Assembly: GCF_013817345.1 (NCBI RefSeq)
Contig: NZ_JACDCW010000010.1
Coordinates: 1-59,097, forward strand
From: Methylibium sp.
GTDB taxonomy: Bacteria > Pseudomonadota > Gammaproteobacteria > Burkholderiales > Burkholderiaceae_C
Reading direction: 5' to 3'
DNA: 59,097 nucleotides
The translations under genes and the position numbers were made by a program. This document shows, piece after piece, positions 49,298 to 56,146 of this stretch (position 1 is its first letter; every line of letters starts with the position of its first letter). The notes under the pieces are model-generated. The model was not told the origin of the DNA and searched no databases. It saw only the letters and a list, made by a program, of their open reading frames with translations.

Positions 49298-49962
49298 GGT
49301 TGTTGCTGCAGCGGCAGACCGGCATGCGCCGGCGCCTGCTCGACCAGCGAGGCGACCGTCGTTTCCAGCGCCGAGCGGATGGCGGCGAGCTGCACGTCGA
49401 GACCGGCATCGGCAATGCCTACATCGGTTTCAAAGATGCAGTCTTCGGATTGCACTGCGGGATCGGCGATCACCGTGACCAACCCCGCACCGCACTGTTT
49501 GGCATCGAACTCGCCGAGCGCAGTGCGGGCCATCTCGGCCTGCGACGGATGCACCCGCAGACGAGCCCAGCGCGCCTGCTTGAGCAGCCCGTCCACCGCT
49601 TGAAGCGCGCCGGCCATGAGCTGGCGGCGGTTGGCGCTCCTGAGCACGACCGCGGTCGCATCGACCACCATGTCCACCATGGCGGGCGCCAGGTCGCGCA
49701 GGGCCACCTGCCGTGCGGCCGCAGCGGCAGCCAGCCGGCCCGACCACTCGGCCTGCGCTTGCGCGGTGCCCTGGCGGCGGCCGCGCTGGCGCGCCTGCTC
49801 GTAGCCATTGAGGGTTTGCTTGAGCATCAGCTCGTCGCGTGACCGGGCGCGCACCAGGAGGTCCGCCGCCTCCGTCACCGCGCCGGCTTGTGCTTTCTTC
49901 AGGAGCCGGCTCTTGCTGGCGACCATGAAGTCGGGGAGATCGATCAGAACAACCAGGTCCAT
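49294..49962 (-). CDS. sctL: Type III ATPase stator protein SctL
   Basis: A 222-residue peripheral-stalk protein (YscL/FliH family) linking SctN to SctQ. The helical N-terminal part (RSRDELMLKQTLNGYEQARQRGRRQGTAQAQAEW) is followed by the C-terminal HrpE/YscL-like domain (about 95-205; VDMVVDATAVVLR, RLRVHPSQAEMAR, ADPAVQSEDCIFETDVGIADAGLDVQL), the latter with the typical CxxETxxGxxDAxLxxQL pattern. It overlaps sctK by 19 bases. Confidence 0.92.
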   Translation of the reverse strand: MDLVVLIDLPDFMVASKSRLLKKAQAGAVTEAADLLVRARSRDELMLKQTLNGYEQARQRGRRQGTAQAQAEWSGRLAAAAAARQVALRDLAPAMVDMVVDATAVVLRSANRRQLMAGALQAVDGLLKQARWARLRVHPSQAEMARTALGEFDAKQCGAGLVTVIADPAVQSEDCIFETDVGIADAGLDVQLAAIRSALETTVASLVEQAPAHAGLPLQQQP

Positions 49963-50675
49963 GTGGGCGTCCAGCGAGGAAGAATGTCGTTGACGATCGC
50001 GTCAACCCAGCGCTCGGTGCGTTGTCGGGGCAAGCAAGGCAGGGTTTGCAGCGAGAGCCCCTTGGGCGCGCAGAACGCGGCGCGCAGGGCCGCCGGGCGC
50101 TGCACGGGATCTTGCGCATTGAGAAGACGCAGCAATTGGTGATAGCCGTCGTGCTGAATGCGCTGCCTCAGCGCCACGCCGTTGAGCGGCTCCCAGTGCA
50201 GGTACAGCGGCACGGGCGCGTGCTCCACAGCTTCAGCGACGGGCAGCCACAGGGTGTCGAGCGCGTCGCCGAGCGCGCCACGCAAGGCCGTGAGGTGCTG
50301 CTGCCGCACGACCTGACGCAGGCTGTCGCGGTGAGCCGCAATGCCCGCCGTCAGCGCAAGCCGCGCTCGCGCGGGACGGTCCATCAGGAACAGGCGCGCG
50401 GCGCGGTCGTTGAGCCACCAGTCACAGGAGGTTTCGAGCCCGTGTTCGCGCAACATGGCGAGCGACAGTTCCTGCAGCACGGGCTCTCGCGCATCTGCCG
50501 CCCATTCGGGCAGCCAGCTCTCATCGGCATAGGACGCCGGCTGCAGGTTGAAGCGCAGCAGCAACTGCGCCCAGGAGGCCTGCGCCTGCGTCGGCAGCGG
50601 CAAGGGCTTGGAGAGAGGGGCCGCAGTGTCCATGGCCGCTTGCCGGTGTTCGGTTTCGGCGCTCGGCGGCGACAC
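49944..50675 (-). CDS. sctK: Type III sorting-platform accessory SctK
   Basis: A 243-residue protein at the sctK position, similar in character to YscK/PscK: helical, Trp-rich (SWLPEW, CDWWLNDRAARLFLMD), with a mid-region VVRQQHLTALRGALGDALDTLWLP. SctK links the SctD ring to the SctQ pods. The start is uncertain: GTG 50675, nine bases after the sctJ stop, or ATG 50633 (MDTAAPLSK). The former fits the tight operon, the latter gives a slightly shorter protein. Confidence 0.82.
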   Translation of the reverse strand: MSPPSAETEHRQAAMDTAAPLSKPLPLPTQAQASWAQLLLRFNLQPASYADESWLPEWAADAREPVLQELSLAMLREHGLETSCDWWLNDRAARLFLMDRPARARLALTAGIAAHRDSLRQVVRQQHLTALRGALGDALDTLWLPVAEAVEHAPVPLYLHWEPLNGVALRQRIQHDGYHQLLRLLNAQDPVQRPAALRAAFCAPKGLSLQTLPCLPRQRTERWVDAIVNDILPRWTPTWTWLF

Positions 50676-50683
50676 GGGTCAGC

Positions 50684-51636
50684 TCAGCGCGGTGCGCCGA
50701 AACTGGCGTCCGCGCCGGACTCGGCGAATGTTTCCGGCCGGGCGGCGTCGAAGCGTGGCGGCATGATGGGGCTGGCCGAACGCGCATCGATCGCAGCGCT
50801 CGCGGAAGGCTCGAACCACTGGCCGGGGCGATGAACCGCGTTGTTCGGCGCCTGGTTGCGATGCGTGGAAACCGGCATCAGCGCGGACATGCCGTGCGGA
50901 TGGGACGGCTTGCGCCACATGCGCCAGCCCATCACGCCCCAAGTGAGGGCCAGGCAGCAGGCCAGCAGGATCGCGAGCGACGACACCACGGGATCGCCCG
51001 GCAGCAGGCTGGCGGGCTGCGTCAACACCGCCTGAACCGGTGCGCGGGACGCTAAGAAGGTGAGCGACACGTTATCGACTTTCAGGCCTTCGATGCTGCG
51101 CGTGACCAGCGTCTTGATGGCCGGGGCCATCTGCTGAAGATCGGCATCGGGCAGGTGCTTGATGAACACCGCGGCAGAGGATGGCTGCACGCGGTCGGAC
51201 AGCGGATCGTTGATGGGGATGACTGGATGCACCCGCGCCGAGGTCACGCCGTCGATCTGCGAGAGCGTGTTGGAAAGCTCCTGCGAGACCGCGAAGATGT
51301 AGCGCATGCGCACTTCGGACGGCGTGGAGACGAGCCCTTCCTTCTTGAACAGCTCGCCCATCGAGACGAAGCGCTCGCGCGGCACGCCCTGGTTGCGCGT
51401 GACCTGCAGCGCGTGCTGGTGGTCTTTCTCGTCGACCTCGACCCGCCAGAGATCGTCGCCTGCGGGCGATTTGGTGGCGGCAATGCCTTCGCTGTAGAGG
51501 ATGGTCAGGGCGGCGTTGGCATCCGCCTCGTCCACCTTGCCGAACAGTTCGGCCTTGCAGCCGGACAGACCAGAAGGGCCGCGCTCGCCCAGCCCCGGAT
51601 CGCCGGCCTGCGCGCTTGCATCGAGGGGGCCGCCAT
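50684..51636 (-). pseudogene. sctJ: Type III inner-ring lipoprotein SctJ with apparent -1 base frameshift
   Basis: SctJ (YscJ/PrgK) forms the inner-membrane ring. The body reads in one frame from near 51570 to 50684: LSGCKAELFGKVDEADANAALTILY, then the ring-building domains and a transmembrane helix (SLAILLACCLALTWGVMGW) plus a cytoplasmic tail. The signal peptide lies in another frame: ATG 51636 (or 51621, MQARRPAIRGWASAALLV) stops after about 40 codons. Adding one base near 51567 joins ALLV to LSGC, restoring a perfect lipobox. This may be a true mutation, a recoding site or a sequence error. The in-frame GTG at 51535 would give a protein without signal or lipid anchor. Confidence 0.85.
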
Positions 51637-51640
51637 CGCC

Positions 51641-52057
51641 TCACCCCTGCTGCTGGAAAATGGTGGTGACGCCTTGCTTGGCGCTGCCCACCATTTCCAC
51701 CATCAGCGACATGCGAAGGATTTCGCCCTGAAAAGCGATCATGCGGTCGTTTGTCATTTGAAAGCTCTCGACCGCCGACATCTCGTGCCCCCCCGCACCA
51801 TGCCAACTTTCGGCTTGCAGCGCGTCAGGCAGGACGTCCGGCAGGAACTCGCTCGGGTTGAACTGCGATACGAAGGTGGAGACGGGATTGCTCGTGCTCG
51901 GCGACGCCGCGGATGCGTCGGCGTAGAAGTTCTCGCGCTGCGGTTCAGCTTGCAGCAACTGCGCGAAGCGTTGTCCGCGTTCATGCTGCGCGGTGGATGC
52001 AAGGCCCGCTCCGGTCGATCCAGGGGTGGCAGTCGCCGCCGACATTGCAAATTCCAT
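51641..52057 (-). CDS. sctI: Type III inner-rod protein SctI
   Basis: A 138-residue protein at the rod position just before sctJ. The N-terminal part is disordered; the C-terminal 60 residues are an amphipathic helix (MTNDRMIAFQGEILRMSLMVEMVGSAKQGVTTIFQQQG), the YscI/PrgJ pattern that polymerises and packs under the needle. ATG 52057 is preceded by GGAGG; in-frame upstream codons are spurious. Confidence 0.88.
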   Translation of the reverse strand: MEFAMSAATATPGSTGAGLASTAQHERGQRFAQLLQAEPQRENFYADASAASPSTSNPVSTFVSQFNPSEFLPDVLPDALQAESWHGAGGHEMSAVESFQMTNDRMIAFQGEILRMSLMVEMVGSAKQGVTTIFQQQG

Positions 52058-52088
52058 ACAGCCTCCAAAAAATAGAAGTGGCGGGCGC

Positions 52089-52556
52089 TCAGGCCCACAT
52101 GGCGTGGGTTGGCACGCTGGGCGCGGGCTCAGGGGATGGCGTGGGGTCGATGTAGCCGTTGGGGCGGCCGAGCACGGCGCAGGCCAGGCCGATGGCGTAT
52201 TCGTCGCGCCCGTCATCGATGACGGACTGGAGCAACTGCTGCCAGCCGCTGCGGTCGGTGTCGAGAAGGCACACGCCGAGCGTTGCCTTGGCGAGCTGGC
52301 TGTTCGGAAAGCGCTCTACCGTCGCTTCGAGAGTGCGAATTCCATCGTTCTTGCGGCCCGCGGCAAAGTCGTTCATGCCGAGGGAAATGCTGGCGTAGGG
52401 AAGGTCGGGGCGAACTTCCAGCATCGTCCGCGCAATCTGTTCCGCGCAGGCGAACTCACGCAGTTCGGTGCCCAGCATGGCGATCTTCAGAAACAGACGG
52501 TAGTGAGTGCCTGAAACGAGCGGGTTCGAAATGCCGGAGTCGTCGTCGTCTTCCAT
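52089..52556 (-). CDS. sctG: TPR-like type III chaperone SctG (YscG/HrpB1-like)
   Basis: A 155-residue helical protein in the yscG position. Tetratricopeptide-like pairs are visible (YRLFLKIAMLGTELREFACAEQIARTMLEV, PYASISLGMNDFAAGRKNDGIRTLEATVERFPNS in sections), with a Pro-rich C-terminal tail. YscG pairs with YscE to hold the needle monomer; HrpB1/HrpK-family proteins are similar. Preceded by a terminator-like hairpin separating it from sctF. Confidence 0.82.
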   Translation of the reverse strand: MEDDDDSGISNPLVSGTHYRLFLKIAMLGTELREFACAEQIARTMLEVRPDLPYASISLGMNDFAAGRKNDGIRTLEATVERFPNSQLAKATLGVCLLDTDRSGWQQLLQSVIDDGRDEYAIGLACAVLGRPNGYIDPTPSPEPAPSVPTHAMWA

Positions 52557-52587
52557 GGAGGGCCTTCGTGGGCGTGCAATGCAAGGG

Positions 52588-52620
52588 AAAAAAGGGGCGC
52601 CGCAGGGCGACACCCCTTTT
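52588..52620 (-). terminator. Intrinsic terminator (attenuator) between sctF and sctG
   Basis: On the minus strand, a stem of AAAAGGGG paired to CCCCTTTT, then CGCC/GGCG after a three-base bulge, with a four-base loop, followed by six U. It begins 11 bases after the sctF stop. It could end most transcripts after the needle gene while allowing some readthrough to the basal-body genes. Confidence 0.8.
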
Positions 52621-52630
52621 GATGAGTCGA

Positions 52631-52783
52631 TTACTTCTGGAGTCGCTTGGCACCGTCCATCTTGGCTTGAAGCATGACCATTGCCGTGTTCATCCTGTTT
52701 GATTCGGACATGATCGCGGTTTGAGTCGCAATCGCTTTGTCGTTCATTTGGGCGAGTTGTTGGATCTGCGTCAGCTGTGTCAT
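52631..52783 (-). CDS. sctF: Very short putative needle subunit SctF (50 residues)
   Basis: A 50-residue protein starting MTQLTQIQQLAQMNDKAIAT and ending AKMDGAKRLQK. It lies exactly at the sctF position (C-D-E-F-G order), with a near-ideal AAGGAG six bases upstream and a terminator just after. It is wholly helical, has seven Met, no Cys and no aromatic residues. Known needle proteins are about 70-90 residues, so this corresponds in size only to the C-terminal hairpin half. Needle identity rests on position, expression signals and helix character; an SctE-like chaperone or other small subunit is the alternative. Confidence 0.68.
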   Translation of the reverse strand: MTQLTQIQQLAQMNDKAIATQTAIMSESNRMNTAMVMLQAKMDGAKRLQK

Positions 52784-52810
52784 GTCGATCTCCTTGAAGG
52801 TTGATGAGAG

Positions 52811-53065
52811 TCAAGTCCGTTGCGCACGAGAGGCCCGGGCTGTTCCCAGGATCCTTCGAGCCACTTCGAACGCCGAGTCCAACCGCCTCGACACATCTTG
52901 GTTCGCCGCGGCCTTGCTTGGATCGCCTTCAACGGCCTGCATCGCCTTTTGAGCCTCGGTTAGGCTTTCATGTAGCGACTGGAGCAGTTGTTCGGTGTCG
53001 TCGGCAAGGATCTGGTTGGCCAAACTAGTGGGGACTTGGTCGGGTTGTCTTGGCGTGGAATACAT
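52811..53065 (-). CDS. Small type III needle chaperone SctE-like (YscE position)
   Basis: An 84-residue protein after sctD. A disordered N-terminus is followed by a helical hairpin: DDTEQLLQSLHESLTEAQKAM, a turn at EGDPSK, then NQDVSRRLDSAFEVARRILG, ending Arg-rich. This matches the two-helix plan of YscE/SsaE, partner of YscG in needle chaperoning. Length also fits a needle subunit, so the roles of this protein and the 50-residue one could be reversed. AGGAG lies 7 bases before the ATG. Confidence 0.7.
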   Translation of the reverse strand: MYSTPRQPDQVPTSLANQILADDTEQLLQSLHESLTEAQKAMQAVEGDPSKAAANQDVSRRLDSAFEVARRILGTARASRAQRT

Positions 53066-53080
53066 ACCGAAGCTCCTGTG

Positions 53081-54175
53081 TCAATTCAAGGGGTAGGTGA
53101 TGCGGTTCTTGCCCACTGCGAACTCGATCGCTTCCGGTCCGATGGCGATCACTTCAGCGCCATCCGGCAGCACGGCACCGACGAAGTAGCGCGCGCCGTC
53201 GGCTCCCGCAAAGTTGCCGTTCTCGCCCGGAACCACGCTCACGATCTGCACCGGCAAAGCGTGTTGGCGCGGCGCCGTGTTGGGCACCTGATAGAACGCA
53301 ACGCGGTCATCGATGCGCACGACGCCTGCGAGGTCGGCCGTGAGCAGGCGCAGCCGGTCTCGCACCGCCATGTCGTCCGATGTGCCCTGCACGCGCACGG
53401 TGCCGGCGCCGCGGTAGGCGACGCTCAAACTAGGGTCGGCCAGCGCGTCACGCACCTGCATCGCGAGCTCGGATCCCACGCGAACCTGCAGGCCGGCGTG
53501 CGCCAGCTTCTCCTGCTCGAGCCACAGCCGCAGCCGTGCGAGCGAGGCGGCGTCGTCCACGTAGCCGGTCGCCAGCGGCGACGAGTCGGGGGCGGCCACG
53601 AGGTTCACGTCGGGCCAGCCTTGTGCGGCCAGATTGCGTGTGTCCAGCGGCATGCTGGCCGAAGCGGGGCGCACGAGTTGCACCACCACACCGGCCGTGA
53701 GCAGGGCGGACAGCGCGAGCAGCACGGGCGCGACGCCGCGCCCCAGCGAGCGACGCAGCCGCTTCGGTGCGGGCTCGGGCGGCAGGGCCTGCGTGAGCAC
53801 CAGCTCGGCGCTGCCGATGACCAGGCGCTGGCGCATGAAACGCCCGCGTATGCCGCTCTCGCTCGGCGGCAAAGCCAGGCCGCCGGGAAGGGCGAACAGC
53901 GACCACACGCCGTCCACGCGCCGCAGTTCCGCATGATGAGGCCGCACGCCGGCGTCTCGCAGCACGATGTCGTTGTCGTCCGCGCTGCCCACGCGCGCCG
54001 CCGAGCGCAGCCGCAGCGCTGCGCCGCGGTGAAGGCCCGCGCTGACGCGCACGGCACAGGGGTGCAGACGAGGCACGGCGGCCCCGGCATTCAGGATGGG
54101 GGACTGCAGCAGGTTGGCGAAGGTTTGCTGCGCGCGCTGCGCAGCGGCCATGCCGCCGAAGGTTTGCGTGTTCAT
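53081..54175 (-). CDS. sctD: Type III inner-membrane ring protein SctD
   Basis: A 364-residue bitopic protein (YscD/PrgH/EscD). The cytoplasmic N-terminal FHA-like domain (about 38-130; RSAARVGSADDNDIVLRDAGVRPHHAEL) binds SctK/SctQ; a single transmembrane helix is at about 149-169 (VAPVLLALSALLTAGVVVQL); the periplasmic part contains BON-type ring domains. It starts within the sctC stop (ATGA). The first 35 residues precede the FHA fold and may be a lineage extension. Confidence 0.93.
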   Translation of the reverse strand: MNTQTFGGMAAAQRAQQTFANLLQSPILNAGAAVPRLHPCAVRVSAGLHRGAALRLRSAARVGSADDNDIVLRDAGVRPHHAELRRVDGVWSLFALPGGLALPPSESGIRGRFMRQRLVIGSAELVLTQALPPEPAPKRLRRSLGRGVAPVLLALSALLTAGVVVQLVRPASASMPLDTRNLAAQGWPDVNLVAAPDSSPLATGYVDDAASLARLRLWLEQEKLAHAGLQVRVGSELAMQVRDALADPSLSVAYRGAGTVRVQGTSDDMAVRDRLRLLTADLAGVVRIDDRVAFYQVPNTAPRQHALPVQIVSVVPGENGNFAGADGARYFVGAVLPDGAEVIAIGPEAIEFAVGKNRITYPLN

Positions 54176-55851
54176 AGGGCCGCCACCTTCGGCGTGAGCA
54201 GGAAGAAGCGTTCGACCCGGCTCTTGCGTTTCTCTGTGTACTTGAAAAGCCGGCCCACGCCGGGCAACGCAGACAGGCCCGGCACGCCGGCCTCGTCGCT
54301 CGTGTCGCTCTCTTGCGAATAACCGGCAATCAGCAGCGCCTCGCCATCGGCGATGAGCGACTGCGTGGTGATGGTGCTGCGGCGCACGACGGGAATCTGA
54401 TCGACCGCCTGCCCGGTGAGCACGCCGTCTTCGATGCGGATGGCCATCTTGACTTTCTGCTGGTCGCCTTCGGTCACGATCAGCGGCGTGACGCGCAGCG
54501 AAGTGCCGACCGACACGTCGAACAGATCAACGTCGAGGTTGCCGGCCACGCGCACGAAGAAGGTGCTGATGTCTTCCATGACCGCTTCGACGTTGTCGAG
54601 CGTCATGATCTTCGGGCTGGCCAGCATGTTGGCGCGGCCTTCCTGCGCAAGCGCATTGACGCGGGCGATGAGGAAGCGGCCGGCGTCGCCGAGCACGGTG
54701 GTGAGCACCACGCTGGGCGAGGGCGAGAGGGTTTGTGCACCGTTCGGCCCGATCGTGGGCGCGCCGTCGGCGAGTGCGGTGCCCCAGCTCAGCGTGGGCA
54801 GGCTGCCGCGGCCAACCTGCAGATCGACGCGCCCGGTGCGCAGGCGCCAGTCGAAGCCCAGGGCCTCCAGCGCGTCGGAGTTGACTTCGATGATGCGCAC
54901 CTCGATTTCGACCAGGCCCGGCTTGACGTCGAGCGACTTCACGGCGGTTTCGTGGTCCTTCATGCGCTCGGGGGCGTCGCGCACGATCACGGCGTTCATG
55001 CGGCCATCGGCGGTGAACTGCGGCAAGGTGTCGCCGGGCGAAGACGACTGTGCGGCGGGTGCTCGCGTGTCGGCATCGAACACCGACGCGCGGCCGCGGT
55101 AGGCAGACCCCGGAGCCTGCCCGCTGAGACCGAGGCCGTACAAGGCGTCGAGCGGCGACGAGCGGCTTGGCGAAGCGGGCGCAGCAAGCGTGCGCACCGG
55201 CGAGGCGCCGTAAACCTGTGAGAGCACCGAGGCCACGCCGGGGATCGTCTGGTCGCGCCCGCCCTGCGTGTAGGTGAGATCGCCCGCCCAAGCATAGCGC
55301 AGCGGAAACACACGCACCACCGCGGTCGACCCGACGACGTTGTCGTTCCGATCGACGGAACGCGCAGTCTGCGCCACCAGGTCGACGTAGCGGCTGGGGC
55401 CGGAGACGAGGGCCGTGTTGTGCCGGCTGTCGTAGACGATGGGGAAGCGGCGATCGGGGATGTCGAGCTGCTCCAGCGCCTGGCGCAGCCGCGCCACGTT
55501 GGCGGTGCTCAGGCGGATGAGTTCGCTGCGCACGTCGCTCGCCGGGCTGACGTAAAGCACATTGCCTTCCGCGTACCAGATGAAACCGTAGGACGCGGCC
55601 ATCAGGTCCATGAGGCTGCCGGGCAGCAGCTTGAACTTGCCGTTGACTGTGCCTTGGACCTGCTTGTCCACCACGACCATCAGGCCCTGGCTGGCGCCGA
55701 ACTCGCGCAGGAACTCCTCGAGCTTCTTGCCCTTGGCGGTGTAGGAGAACTCGGTGCCTTTCCAGCGCACTTCGCCGCCGTGCACGGTGCTCGCACACGT
55801 GGCCATCAAGAGAGTCAGCGCAAAACGGAACACGAGACGGTGGGCGCGCAT
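54172..55851 (-). CDS. sctC: Type III outer-membrane secretin SctC
   Basis: A 559-residue secretin pore (YscC family). It has a signal peptide (MRAHRLVFRFALTLLMATCA...VHG-GEVRW), N0/N1 domains (KKLEEFLREFGASQGLMVVVDKQVQGTVNGKF), N3 with a Ser/Pro/Gly-rich insertion (about 230-275), and the secretin barrel (VEIEVRIIEVNSDALEALGFDWRL, VGTSLRVTPLIVTE, the terminal GVPGLSALPGVGRLFKYTEKRKSRVERFFLLTPKV). There is little sequence after the barrel, so a C-terminal S-domain for pilotin binding is minimal. AGGAG lies 7 bases before the ATG. Confidence 0.96.
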   Translation of the reverse strand: MRAHRLVFRFALTLLMATCASTVHGGEVRWKGTEFSYTAKGKKLEEFLREFGASQGLMVVVDKQVQGTVNGKFKLLPGSLMDLMAASYGFIWYAEGNVLYVSPASDVRSELIRLSTANVARLRQALEQLDIPDRRFPIVYDSRHNTALVSGPSRYVDLVAQTARSVDRNDNVVGSTAVVRVFPLRYAWAGDLTYTQGGRDQTIPGVASVLSQVYGASPVRTLAAPASPSRSSPLDALYGLGLSGQAPGSAYRGRASVFDADTRAPAAQSSSPGDTLPQFTADGRMNAVIVRDAPERMKDHETAVKSLDVKPGLVEIEVRIIEVNSDALEALGFDWRLRTGRVDLQVGRGSLPTLSWGTALADGAPTIGPNGAQTLSPSPSVVLTTVLGDAGRFLIARVNALAQEGRANMLASPKIMTLDNVEAVMEDISTFFVRVAGNLDVDLFDVSVGTSLRVTPLIVTEGDQQKVKMAIRIEDGVLTGQAVDQIPVVRRSTITTQSLIADGEALLIAGYSQESDTSDEAGVPGLSALPGVGRLFKYTEKRKSRVERFFLLTPKVAAL

Positions 55852-55861
55852 GGACAGGCTC

Positions 55862-56143
55862 CTAAAGGATGGCGGCGGGCGCGTGGAAACCGCCGGCGCG
55901 CATCATCTCGTCGGCGAAATTGAGAATGCTCACGCCGAGCCAGCGGCCGGTCAGCGCGAGCACGATGCAAGCGGCGATCAGCTTGAACACCTGCGAGGCG
56001 GTCTGGTCCTGCAGTTGCGTGGTGGCTTGCACGACGGCCACGAGCAGCCCGACCGCTGCGGCCGCTGCGACGGTGGGCAGCGAGACCCACAGCGCGAGCA
56101 GCAAGCCGCGGTTCATGAACTCGAGGAGGGCGGGTGTATCCAC
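55862..56143 (-). CDS. sctS: Type III export apparatus protein SctS (YscS/FliQ family)
   Basis: A 93-residue export-gate protein with two long hydrophobic helices (about 13-40 and 51-75): LLLALWVSLPTVAAAAAVGLLVAVVQATTQLQDQT is the FliQ-family hallmark. Start GTG at 56143, four bases after sctV; ATG 56116 (MNRGLLLAL) would shorten it. It lies between sctV and sctC, away from sctR and sctT. Confidence 0.94.
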   Translation of the reverse strand: MDTPALLEFMNRGLLLALWVSLPTVAAAAAVGLLVAVVQATTQLQDQTASQVFKLIAACIVLALTGRWLGVSILNFADEMMRAGGFHAPAAIL

Positions 56144-56146
56144 GGC

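Noticed and set aside
50684-51535. Intact sctJ starting from the GTG at 51535
   Set aside because: It would omit the signal peptide and lipobox that are clearly encoded just upstream in another frame, so an intact short SctJ is unlikely.
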